Positions 19,099 through 28,502 of a stretch of 36,415 nucleotides of DNA are shown one piece after another. This DNA comes from Rhizobacter sp. Lineage in GTDB: Bacteria; Pseudomonadota; Gammaproteobacteria; Burkholderiales; Burkholderiaceae_C. Below the pieces are notes generated by a model. It did no database searches. It was not told where the DNA came from and saw only the letters and a list, made by a program, of their open reading frames with translations. The position numbers were made by a program, and so were the translations under genes. Each line of letters opens with the position of its first letter. Within the stretch, counting starts at the first letter, position 1. The stretch covers positions 1 through 36,415 of the forward strand of contig JANYFX010000654.1 in assembly GCA_025359585.1 (NCBI GenBank), written 5' to 3'.

Positions 19099-20268
19099 GT
19101 GTTAATTAATTTTTTCTTCACGCTAAAGGATGCAAAAATTCCTGTGTCAATCAAGGAATTTTTGACGTTGCTGGAGGCATTACATCAGAACGTCATTACG
19201 CCCTCCCTCGATGATTTCTATTTTCTTGCACGTATGACGCTGGTGAAAAATGAAATCCACTATGACAAATTCGATCAGGCGTTTGGCCAGTACTTCAAAG
19301 GAATCGAAGCACACTTCGAAAAGCACACCACAATTCCCGTGGAATGGCTGGCCAAGCGTATCGAGCGCGAGCTATCGGATGCGCAAAAAACGCAACTCGA
19401 AAAATTCGGCTACGACAAGTTGATGAATCGACTGAAAGAACTGATGGAAGAACAAAAAGCACGCCACGAAGGCGGCAATAAATGGATCGGTACCGGCGGC
19501 ACATCCCCTTTTGGCAATAGTGGCATCAATCCAGAAGGTATCCGCATCGGTGGTGAGAGCCGTCAACGTAGCGCGGTCAAGGTATGGGAAGCACGCGCCT
19601 ACCGCGACTACGATACCGACCGGGAACTAGGCACCCGCAACCTCAAGATCGCACTGCGGCGCCTCCGCCAATTTGCCAGGGATGGAGCACCGGATGAACT
19701 CGCACTCGATGCCACCATTCGCGCCACAGCCAACAACGCGGGCTATCTCGACATACAGATGCAGGCCACGCGCAGAAACAACATCAAGGTATTGATGTTG
19801 CTCGATGTCGGTGGAAGTATGGACGACCATATCGCCCGCACTGAGGAATTGTTTTCTGCGGCTAGCAGCGAATTCAAACATCTGGATTTCTTTTATTTTC
19901 ACAATTGCGTGTATGACACGCTTTGGAAAAACAATCGGCGTCGCCATGCAGAACGCTTCCCTACCTGGGATGTTCTGCACAAATACCCGGCAGACACCAA
20001 GTTGATCTTTGTGGGGGATGCCACCATGAGTCCATACGAAATATTACAACCTGGCGGCTCAATCGAATATAACAACCAGGAAGCAGGCGCGGTGTGGCTG
20101 CAACGCTTCGCCCGTGCGTTCCCCAAAAACATCTGGCTTAATCCAGAGCCGGAGGGATTGTGGCCCTATCGTCAGTCGATTGACATCATGAAGCAACTTA
20201 TGAACGACAGAATGTTCCCGATCACCATAGAAGGACTTGAACGCGGGATGCGCCTACTGAGTAAATAA
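19099..20268 (+). CDS. VWA-domain CoxE-like protein
   Basis: 389 aa, GTG start; MIDAS-like LMLLDVGGSMDDHIARTEELF; follows MoxR. Confidence 0.88.
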   Translation: MLINFFFTLKDAKIPVSIKEFLTLLEALHQNVITPSLDDFYFLARMTLVKNEIHYDKFDQAFGQYFKGIEAHFEKHTTIPVEWLAKRIERELSDAQKTQLEKFGYDKLMNRLKELMEEQKARHEGGNKWIGTGGTSPFGNSGINPEGIRIGGESRQRSAVKVWEARAYRDYDTDRELGTRNLKIALRRLRQFARDGAPDELALDATIRATANNAGYLDIQMQATRRNNIKVLMLLDVGGSMDDHIARTEELFSAASSEFKHLDFFYFHNCVYDTLWKNNRRRHAERFPTWDVLHKYPADTKLIFVGDATMSPYEILQPGGSIEYNNQEAGAVWLQRFARAFPKNIWLNPEPEGLWPYRQSIDIMKQLMNDRMFPITIEGLERGMRLLSK

Positions 20269-20303
20269 CCTATTTTGAATTGAAAAGTCAGCGCTACAGA
20301 AAA

Positions 20304-21146
20304 TTATCGTACTGCGGGCAACAATTTTCTAAATACCGTCATTAGGTGGTTAGGCGACAAAGGCTTATTCAACAAGCCATCCGTACCTGAACTCTGGGCG
20401 CGAACCAGATCGTACACAAAAGATTTTCCCACCAGAAAAATAACCACCACGTTACGCGTAAGGCTATTTTTCTTAATGGCAGCACATAAGGCGTACGGAT
20501 CGACGGGTGTTGATGTGTTAATCATTACCACTGCTGTATGTTGTTTCTGGCAGTACTCAACGGCCTTCGCCTCATCAAAGGTCCAATCAACAGCAACTTG
20601 ATTGCGCGCCAGCATTTCCCCCACATATTGACAAAACACGCCCGTTTTATCGACGATCAGCACACCGCCCTTTAAGGGACCGCGCCGCATTTTTTTATAG
20701 AATTCTGGGTCGGTTAAATCCATATCCAGACGATCGCGCCGCCGTCGTTCCGGCACGGATACTACATCGGATGCCTCCAGACGGGATAAGGCATCTGCCC
20801 GCTTTTCCACCAAATGATCGAGCGCGGTAAATAAGGGGGCACATCGTATCGGCCGTTCTATGCAAGGATAAGACAACACCAAAACCGACGATCCCACCAG
20901 CAAGGCCGGACGAAAATCGTTCGGACGCAAGTCCGATAAGATCGCCAAAGCCTTCAAGTCAGTACCGTTGACTAAATAGAGATCGGGGTCTTGCAAACTA
21001 TCGTCGTGCAAACGGAAATAGGTATGCTCTGAAAATTCCGAATGTTCACTCTCCAGCTCCGCTGCGAAAATCTGATCCACCAGACCTGCCTCTGCCACAG
21101 AGAGCCCGATAAAACGTACTGCAAAGGGGAAGATTTGTGTATGCAT
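20304..21146 (-). CDS. Protein with C-terminal pseudo-receiver domain
   Basis: 280 aa; C-terminal GVLIVDKTGVFCQYVGEMLARN...AVVMINTSTP...VVVIFLVGK...LLNKPLS; Asn at the expected phosphoacceptor Asp. Confidence 0.7.
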   Translation of the reverse strand: MHTQIFPFAVRFIGLSVAEAGLVDQIFAAELESEHSEFSEHTYFRLHDDSLQDPDLYLVNGTDLKALAILSDLRPNDFRPALLVGSSVLVLSYPCIERPIRCAPLFTALDHLVEKRADALSRLEASDVVSVPERRRRDRLDMDLTDPEFYKKMRRGPLKGGVLIVDKTGVFCQYVGEMLARNQVAVDWTFDEAKAVEYCQKQHTAVVMINTSTPVDPYALCAAIKKNSLTRNVVVIFLVGKSFVYDLVRAQSSGTDGLLNKPLSPNHLMTVFRKLLPAVR

Positions 21147-21359
21147 AACGTGTGTTTTATTAAAAATATTACAGGATCATCGCCTTTATTTTTGGTTTAG
21201 AGATAAATTATTTTGCGTTGCATTTTTCTGTTACCTTTTTCCACCGGATGAAAAGTATCAAGATGCACTAATGAAAAGTTCATTAGAATGCTAAGGCATC
21301 TTTAAGAAATTATTTCCCATGGGAAATTATACTGTCGTTCACCTAGCTTTTACACATGC

Positions 21360-23351
21360 ATGGCAATTAAAAAATCTGAGTACAGCGAATCATCGATACG
21401 GGTCCTGAAAGGACTTGAACCAGTCAAGCAGCGTCCGGGCATGTACACCCGCACAGAAAATCCGCTGCATATCATTCAGGAAGTGATCGACAACGCCTCC
21501 GATGAAGCGCTAGGCGGCTACTGCTCCCATATCATCGTCACCCAAAACGCCAACGGCAGCATCAGTGTCGAGGATGACGGGCGCGGCATTCCGGTCGGTA
21601 TCCATCCTGAAGAAGGTGTGCCGACGGTGGAAATCGTGTTCACCCGCCTTCACGCCGGGGGCAAGTTCGACAAAGGCTCTGGCGGGGCTTACGCCTTTTC
21701 AGGCGGCTTGCATGGGGTCGGTGTATCCGTCACTAATGCCCTTTCCTCACGATTGGAAATCACGGTCTGGCGCAAAGATGACAACGGCAACGGCTGGCAT
21801 CATATGGTGTTTTCCCACGGCGACGTGATTGAACCCTTGACGTCGCGCCCCGCACCCAGGGATGGGAAAAAATCAGGCACGCTAGTCACCGCATGGCCGG
21901 ATCCACAATATTTCGACTCGCCGCTTATTTCGCAAACAGAATTACAACGCCTGTTACGTTCTAAAGCGGTGCTGCTGCCCGGCGTCAAAGTCACTTTAAA
22001 TAACGCCAAAACAGGAGAAAGCCAGACCTGGCAATACGACGATGGCCTGCGTGGTTATCTGACCGAGTCGCTAGCGCAAACATCCAATGGCGAAACCCTG
22101 ATTCCCCTGTTCGAAGGTGCGCAATACGCCGGCCCCGACGCAGAAGGATTTGCCGAAGGCGAAGGCGCAGCCTGGGTCGTAGCCTGGACCGAAGATGGTG
22201 GCGTGGTGCGCGAATCCTACGTCAACCTGATTCCCACCTCGGCTGGCGGCACCCATGAATCGGGGCTGCGCGAAGGCTTGTTCGGCGCGGTAAAAAGCTT
22301 CGTCGAAATGCATTCGCTGCTGCCCAAAGGTGTCAAGCTGTTGCCCGAAGACGTCTTTGCGCGAACTTCGTTTGTACTCTCCGCCAAAGTATTGGACCCG
22401 CAATTCCAAGGCCAAATCAAAGAACGCCTGAATTCGCGCGATGCAGTACGCCTGGTGTCGAGCTTCACGCGGCCGCCGCTGGAATTGTGGCTCAATCAGC
22501 ACGTCGAATACGGCAAAAAACTGGCCGACCTGGTCATCAAACAAGCGCAATCGCGCCTGCGTTCCCTGCAAAAAGTCGAAAAGAAAAAATCCTCCGGCGT
22601 CGCCGTTTTGCCTGGCAAGTTAACCGATTGCGAATCGAACGATATCACCCGCAACGAATTGTTTCTGGTTGAGGGAGACTCGGCCGGTGGCTCCGCAAAA
22701 ATGGGGCGTGACAAAGAATTCCAGGCGATCCTGCCCTTGCGCGGCAAGGTGCTTAATTCATGGGAAACCGACCGCGATCGCCTGTTTGCCAATAATGAAA
22801 TCCACGACATGGCGGTCGCCATCGGTGTCGATCCGCACGGCCCCAACGACACGCCCGACATGAGCGGCTTGCGCTATGGCCGCGTGTGTATCCTGTCCGA
22901 TGCGGACGTCGACGGCTCGCACATTCAGGTGCTGTTGCTAACCCTGTTTTTCAAACATTTCCCGCAACTGATCGCACGCGGCCACATCTGCGTGGCGCGC
23001 CCTCCCCTGTATCGCGTCGATGCCCCGGCACGCGGCAAAAAGCCGATCCAAAAAATCTACGCGCTGGATGACGGTGAACTAGTCGCCATCGAAGACAAGC
23101 TGCGCAAGGAAGGCGTCAAGGACGGCGCATGGGCCATCTCCCGCTTTAAAGGGTTGGGAGAAATGAATGCCGAACAATTATGGGAAACCACCATGAACCC
23201 CGACACGCGGCGCCTGCTACCGATCATGCTGGGCAGCTTCGACCAGATCGCCTCGGAATCGCGCTTTAATATGCTGATGGGCAAGGGCGAAGCAGCAGCG
23301 CGGCGTGCCTGGATTGAAGAGCATGGGAATGAAGCTGAGGCGGATATTTAA
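21360..23351 (+). CDS. parE: DNA topoisomerase IV subunit B
   Basis: 663 aa; GHKL ATPase motifs (EVIDNASDEALGG, VEDDGRGIPVGIH) and TOPRIM (LFLVEGDSAGGSAKMGRD). Confidence 0.97.
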   Translation: MAIKKSEYSESSIRVLKGLEPVKQRPGMYTRTENPLHIIQEVIDNASDEALGGYCSHIIVTQNANGSISVEDDGRGIPVGIHPEEGVPTVEIVFTRLHAGGKFDKGSGGAYAFSGGLHGVGVSVTNALSSRLEITVWRKDDNGNGWHHMVFSHGDVIEPLTSRPAPRDGKKSGTLVTAWPDPQYFDSPLISQTELQRLLRSKAVLLPGVKVTLNNAKTGESQTWQYDDGLRGYLTESLAQTSNGETLIPLFEGAQYAGPDAEGFAEGEGAAWVVAWTEDGGVVRESYVNLIPTSAGGTHESGLREGLFGAVKSFVEMHSLLPKGVKLLPEDVFARTSFVLSAKVLDPQFQGQIKERLNSRDAVRLVSSFTRPPLELWLNQHVEYGKKLADLVIKQAQSRLRSLQKVEKKKSSGVAVLPGKLTDCESNDITRNELFLVEGDSAGGSAKMGRDKEFQAILPLRGKVLNSWETDRDRLFANNEIHDMAVAIGVDPHGPNDTPDMSGLRYGRVCILSDADVDGSHIQVLLLTLFFKHFPQLIARGHICVARPPLYRVDAPARGKKPIQKIYALDDGELVAIEDKLRKEGVKDGAWAISRFKGLGEMNAEQLWETTMNPDTRRLLPIMLGSFDQIASESRFNMLMGKGEAAARRAWIEEHGNEAEADI

Positions 23352-23424
23352 ACTGCAAGCGTCCTCCCCAATTTGCGCCGTAAATGACGCCGCACAAATT
23401 AATTAAACCAAATTTCGAACCACT

Positions 23425-25767
23425 ATGTCCGATCAAGCCAGCCTCTTTGACGAATTACCCGCACCAGCTAAACCACCCGCACCGCCGAACCCACCCGACG
23501 GCGACACCCTGACGCTAGCCACTTTTGCCGAGCGCGCCTACCTCGATTACGCCATTTCAGTAGTCAAAGGCCGCGCCCTGCCGGACGTGTGCGACGGCCA
23601 GAAACCGGTGCAACGGCGCATCCTGTATGCGATGAATGACCTTGGACTGAGCGCCACGGCCAAGCCGCGCAAATCGGCGGCTGTGGTCGGCGATGTGCTG
23701 GGCAAATTGCATCCGCATGGCGACCAGTCGGTGTATGACGCGCTGGTGCGGATGGCGCAGGATTTTTCCCTACGTTATCCGCTGATTGACGGTCAGGGCA
23801 ATTTCGGTTCACGCGATGGTGATGGTGCGGCGGCGATGCGCTATACCGAAGCACGCCTGACGCCGATTGCCAAATTGCTGATGGATGAAATCAATCTGGG
23901 CACGGTCGATTTCCAACCTAACTACGACGGTTCAACCGAAGAACCCAAATCGCTGCCGGCGCGCCTGCCCATCGTTTTACTCAACGGTGCTTCGGGTATT
24001 GCGGTCGGTCTGGCGACCGAAATTCCTTCGCACAATCTACGCGAAGTAGCGCAGGCAGCAGTGGCACTGATCCGCAATCCCAAGCTGACGCATGGCGAAT
24101 TGATGAGTCTCATCCCTGGCCCGGATTTCCCCGGCGGCGGACAAATCATCGCACCGGCATCGGTCATTTCCGAGATGTACGAGAGCGGACGCGGCAGTAT
24201 GAAAGTGCGCGCGCGCTGGAAAATAGAAGAGCTGGCGCGAGGCCAGTGGCAAGCCGTGGTGACGGAACTGCCACACGGTATTTCTTCACAAAAAGTGCTG
24301 GAAGAAATCGAAGAGCTCACCAACCCGAAAGTCAAACTCGGCAAAAAGGCGCTGCTACCCGATCAGCTTGCGCTCAAACAAATCATCCTGGCCTCACTCG
24401 ATGCGATCCGCGACGAATCGGGCCGCGATGCGCCGGTACGCCTGGTGTTCGAACCGAAATCGAAGAATCAGGATCAAGCCGAATTCATGCACATGCTGCT
24501 GGCGCATACGTCGCTCGAAAGCAGCACCTCGATCAATCTGGTGATGATCGGCGGCGACGGACGGCCGCGTCAAAAAGGCTTGGGCAATATCCTGCGCGAG
24601 TGGATCACCTTCCGCTTCGTGACCGTCACGCGCCGCACCGAGTTCAAGCTACGCAAAGTCGATGACCGCATCCATATCCTTGAGGGCCGGGAAGCGATCC
24701 TGCTCAACATCGACAAGGTCATCAAGATCATCCGCGAATCGGATGAGCCGAAACCGGCGCTGATGGATGCGTTCAAATTATCCGACCGCCAGGCCGAAGA
24801 TATTCTGGAAATCCGCCTGCGCCAGTTGGCCCGGTTGGAAACCATCAAGATCCAGCAAGAGCTAGCCGAGTTGCGCAAAGAAAAAGCCGGTTTGCACGAT
24901 TTGCTCGACAACCCGTCTTCGATGAAAAAATGCATCATCAAGGAAATCGAAGCCGATGAAAAACAATATGGCGATGCACGCCGCACCTTGATCGAAGAAG
25001 CGCAACGGGCCACGGTCGAGCAAAAAGTCATTGACGAACCGGTCACAGTGGTGATCTCGCAAAAAGGCTGGGTACGCGCCCGCAGCGGCATCGGCCACGA
25101 CGTGGCGCAATTTACCTTCAAGGCAGGCGATACGCTGTATGGCACCTTCGACTGCCGCACAGTAGATAACCTGCTGGTGTTCGGCTCCAACGGAAAAATT
25201 TATTCCGTCCCCGTCGCCGCCCTACCCGGCGCACGCGGCGACGGCGTGCCCATCACTACCTTGATCGAGCTGGTCAGCGGTGCGCGCGTCTTGCATTATT
25301 TTGCAGGCAGCGCCGATACCACGCTATTGATCGCCTCCGATGCCGGTTATGGTTTTATGGCCAAAGCGGGCGATATGGTCAGCCGCATCAAAGGTGGGAA
25401 ATCCTTCATCACCTTAGATGAAGGTGATGAACCATTGCCACCCAAACCGGTGGGCAACAACGCCAGCGCGATTGCCTGTTTATCTGCCAAAGGCCGACTG
25501 CTGGTGTTTGGTCTGGACGAAATCAAGACCTTATCCAGCGGCGGTCGTGGCGTTATCCTGATGGATCTGGAGAAAAATGAAAAACTGCTGGCAGCACAGC
25601 CGATCAGCCAAAAAGGCGTGGTGGTGGCGGGTACTGGACGTGCCAGTAAGCTGCAAGAAGTCAGTCTATCAGCGGCGGGGTTGAGCAATCACATTGGCAA
25701 ACGTGCGCGCAAGGGCAAGTTGCTGGAAGCGAAGCTCAAGCCGATAGCGCTGGTGGCATTAGGCTGA
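23425..25767 (+). CDS. parC: DNA topoisomerase IV subunit A
   Basis: 780 aa; [53 protein letters not shown]. Confidence 0.97.
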   Translation: MSDQASLFDELPAPAKPPAPPNPPDGDTLTLATFAERAYLDYAISVVKGRALPDVCDGQKPVQRRILYAMNDLGLSATAKPRKSAAVVGDVLGKLHPHGDQSVYDALVRMAQDFSLRYPLIDGQGNFGSRDGDGAAAMRYTEARLTPIAKLLMDEINLGTVDFQPNYDGSTEEPKSLPARLPIVLLNGASGIAVGLATEIPSHNLREVAQAAVALIRNPKLTHGELMSLIPGPDFPGGGQIIAPASVISEMYESGRGSMKVRARWKIEELARGQWQAVVTELPHGISSQKVLEEIEELTNPKVKLGKKALLPDQLALKQIILASLDAIRDESGRDAPVRLVFEPKSKNQDQAEFMHMLLAHTSLESSTSINLVMIGGDGRPRQKGLGNILREWITFRFVTVTRRTEFKLRKVDDRIHILEGREAILLNIDKVIKIIRESDEPKPALMDAFKLSDRQAEDILEIRLRQLARLETIKIQQELAELRKEKAGLHDLLDNPSSMKKCIIKEIEADEKQYGDARRTLIEEAQRATVEQKVIDEPVTVVISQKGWVRARSGIGHDVAQFTFKAGDTLYGTFDCRTVDNLLVFGSNGKIYSVPVAALPGARGDGVPITTLIELVSGARVLHYFAGSADTTLLIASDAGYGFMAKAGDMVSRIKGGKSFITLDEGDEPLPPKPVGNNASAIACLSAKGRLLVFGLDEIKTLSSGGRGVILMDLEKNEKLLAAQPISQKGVVVAGTGRASKLQEVSLSAAGLSNHIGKRARKGKLLEAKLKPIALVALG

Positions 25768-25913
25768 ACGCTCACGCATCTCCGGTGGATGTCATGATAA
25801 TTACTCACAGTGCCTTTCTTGTCCAATTACTTACCAAAGATCTCTGCTACGCAATCGATTTTTTTAATTCACTTGGAGTGAATGTCATGCACTCCTCTTT
25901 ACCAGGAAATTAA

Positions 25914-27500
25914 ATGAGCCATCAACGCTTGCTTCATATTTGTAGCACCGGCCTGTTTTCGTTCGGCTGTTTTTTTCTATCCTCCGCAGTACAAGCGCAA
26001 GAACAGGTATCGCCCCCCGTTTCCCTTACTGCCAACGCACCAATGCCGACAACCATAAGTGCGCCACCAATAAAATTGGAAAACTCAGTAGTGAAAATAT
26101 TTTCGACAATCCGTGCACCCGATACCCAACGTCCTTGGAACAAGACCGCACCTAGAGAGGTTAGCGGCTCAGGCGTGGTCATCGAAGGCAATCGTATCTT
26201 GACAAATGCGCACGTAGTCGATTATGCGAGTCAGGTTCAAATACAGGGAAAACAAGGGGGCGATAAGATCTCCGCCAAAGTCGTCGCTATTGCTCGCGGA
26301 ATCGATCTTGCGGTTTTACAACTCGACGATGCATCTTTTTTTAATACTCATGCACCCATCGCACGCGCCGATAAGCTTCCTGAAATTAAAGACACGGTGT
26401 TCGCCTACGGTTATCCGCTGGGTGGCACCTCGTTATCGACCACCAAAGGGATCGTCTCTCGCATTGAATTTACACCCTATCATCAGAACGTATCAGGGTT
26501 GCGAATTCAGATCGATGCAGCTATTAATCCGGGCAACAGCGGTGGTCCCGTCATCGCGGGCGACAAGATGATCGGCCTGGCATTTTCCCATGCCCTTAAT
26601 ACCCAAAATATCGGCTACATCATTCCCAACGAAGAGATTGAACTTTTCTTGCAAGACATTGCGGACGGTCATTATGATGGCAAGCCTTTCATGATGGAAA
26701 ACCTGCAATTACTGGAAAACCCCGCACTTCGTCGCTTCCTTAAAATTGACAAATCGGTCGAGGGCATGATCATCCGAAAATCAAGCCAGCCGACTCTATC
26801 GTTGCTCAAGGAATGGGACATCGTCACCCATATAGGCGATTACCCTGTCGACAATCAGGGAATGGTCAAATTGAATGGGGATTTGCGCGTCAATTTTCGC
26901 TATCACGTACAGCAGCTGGCCCACAATGGCAAACTACCGCTCACTATCGTACGCGCTGGCAAGTCCATGAACGTGGAGATAACCGTTAGCGCCAAGCACC
27001 CCACTCTCGTTCCCTATTTGGATGGCGCCTACCCGTCCTACTTCATTTACGGCCCAATCGTTTTCTCTCATGCTAGCATCCAGTTTCTCTCCTATATGAT
27101 CTCCAGTGCCCCAACCATGCTCGGATATGCTTTTAACGAAAGTCCGCTATTAACGCGCATTGGGGCGCTACCGGATGCCACCCGGGAGGAATTAGTCATT
27201 ATCTGTTCCCCATTTTTTCCCCACAAACTCGTCTCTGGATATAGCAACCACCAGCTCGGTACCGTCGTTTATTCGATCAATGACAAACCAGTACGTAGCC
27301 TACGTCATCTGGTGACGCTATTGCGGGATCTAAAGGATGATTTCGTGGTCATCAAAACTGATCAGAAAGATGGTCCTAATATTGTCCTGCCACGCAATGA
27401 AATGATGGAAGCAACAGAAGCAATCCTGACCGATAATGGCATCCGCTCGCAAGGCTCGGCAGACATGATGGAAATATGGCAGGCAAAGTCCACCCATTAA
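25914..27500 (+). CDS. HtrA/Deg-like trypsin-fold serine protease, secreted
   Basis: 528 aa; signal peptide; catalytic triad motifs TNAHVV, GIDLAVL, NPGNSGGPV; PDZ-like C-terminal region. Confidence 0.88.
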   Translation: MSHQRLLHICSTGLFSFGCFFLSSAVQAQEQVSPPVSLTANAPMPTTISAPPIKLENSVVKIFSTIRAPDTQRPWNKTAPREVSGSGVVIEGNRILTNAHVVDYASQVQIQGKQGGDKISAKVVAIARGIDLAVLQLDDASFFNTHAPIARADKLPEIKDTVFAYGYPLGGTSLSTTKGIVSRIEFTPYHQNVSGLRIQIDAAINPGNSGGPVIAGDKMIGLAFSHALNTQNIGYIIPNEEIELFLQDIADGHYDGKPFMMENLQLLENPALRRFLKIDKSVEGMIIRKSSQPTLSLLKEWDIVTHIGDYPVDNQGMVKLNGDLRVNFRYHVQQLAHNGKLPLTIVRAGKSMNVEITVSAKHPTLVPYLDGAYPSYFIYGPIVFSHASIQFLSYMISSAPTMLGYAFNESPLLTRIGALPDATREELVIICSPFFPHKLVSGYSNHQLGTVVYSINDKPVRSLRHLVTLLRDLKDDFVVIKTDQKDGPNIVLPRNEMMEATEAILTDNGIRSQGSADMMEIWQAKSTH

Positions 27501-27608
27501 TGGGTAATGAGCGAGCCTGTGAGGTTATGGTAGTTTCCGCGCTACTATTTTCTGGCAGGCCCACCTCAATATGACCCGGCATAAAATGACTTGGGTCAAA
27601 CGAACAAC

Positions 27609-27652
27609 ATGCTGCTCCCATTGGGACTCAATGAAACTCATGGGAATAGCAT
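27609..27652. repeat. Imperfect inverted repeat (13-nt arms) downstream of the protease gene
   Basis: ATGCTGCTCCCAT (27609-27621) versus ATGGGAATAGCAT (27640-27652), 11 of 13 paired. Confidence 0.4.
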
Positions 27653-27932
27653 GATTAAAAAAAATCAATTTTAAATTACATTTAAATACATAAAAATTTG
27701 TGCAGCCATTGAACCAAACCGCCTTTATCTTTTATCCGTAATATTCAAATATCCCCCAAACACTATCACTTTTGGTAGCGTTGAAATTCCCGCTTACTGA
27801 ACTATACTCAACATCCAAACTAGCCAATAGCATCACCTGAGTGCGCCGCATTTTACTGCTAGTTGAATAACGATTTAAAAGCCTTGGAAGCCTAGAATTT
27901 TTAGGGATACACAAGGCACTTTAGAGGGGTTT

Positions 27933-28463
27933 ATGATGTTAACTGCCACCTATTCTTTAGTCACCCTGTTAGTTGAGCAAAAAACAGCCCGTCGCAACTT
28001 GATGGTGCTGCAGCAGCAATTACATACTTGTGGAAAAAGAGTGCAGATTGACGGTGACTTTAATGCTCTTCAAAAATTTCTAGATCCCTTTTTCCATTTC
28101 GATGAATTTTTTCAGGCACGTAATATTGATCTCTTTGTGATTCCAGCGATGCAAACAAAATCACCGGAGGTAAATAATTTACTGGTTGAACTCGATACAC
28201 TGAGTACGATAGCAAAAAAAATTATTCAATCGATTCGGGATCAGATGAATCATTCCGGTGAAATAAAAGATTTGTTTGGCGAATTAGAATTGTATTGCCG
28301 CACCCTGTTGCAAAGATTAGCCAAAGAAGAGGAATTATTGCCGATGTCGCAGCGAATCATCTCAAACGAGGCATGGTTCGAAATGGCAACGCGCTTCATC
28401 TATCAGGATGCAAAATACCCCACCCGACATTCGGAGACAACGAGAGAACTGGTCCTGCATTAA
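27933..28463 (+). CDS. Hypothetical helical protein, possibly degenerate hemerythrin-like
   Basis: 176 aa; LLQRLAKEEELLPMSQRIISNEAWFEMATRFI resembles the last helix of HHE proteins; GAGGGG SD upstream. Confidence 0.55.
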   Translation: MMLTATYSLVTLLVEQKTARRNLMVLQQQLHTCGKRVQIDGDFNALQKFLDPFFHFDEFFQARNIDLFVIPAMQTKSPEVNNLLVELDTLSTIAKKIIQSIRDQMNHSGEIKDLFGELELYCRTLLQRLAKEEELLPMSQRIISNEAWFEMATRFIYQDAKYPTRHSETTRELVLH

Positions 28464-28502
28464 ATTCCGATTTCTCAAGAAGGACTCTGGTTTCAGAGCA
28501 AT

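Noticed and set aside
23370-23400. Weak inverted symmetry AATTTG...CAAATT between parE and parC
   Set aside because: Only about 6 paired bases with poor continuation; not distinguishable from chance.
22071-25688. Minus-strand ORFs across parE and parC (166, 121, 140, 206, 113 aa and others)
   Set aside because: Shadow ORFs opposite conserved topoisomerase IV genes.
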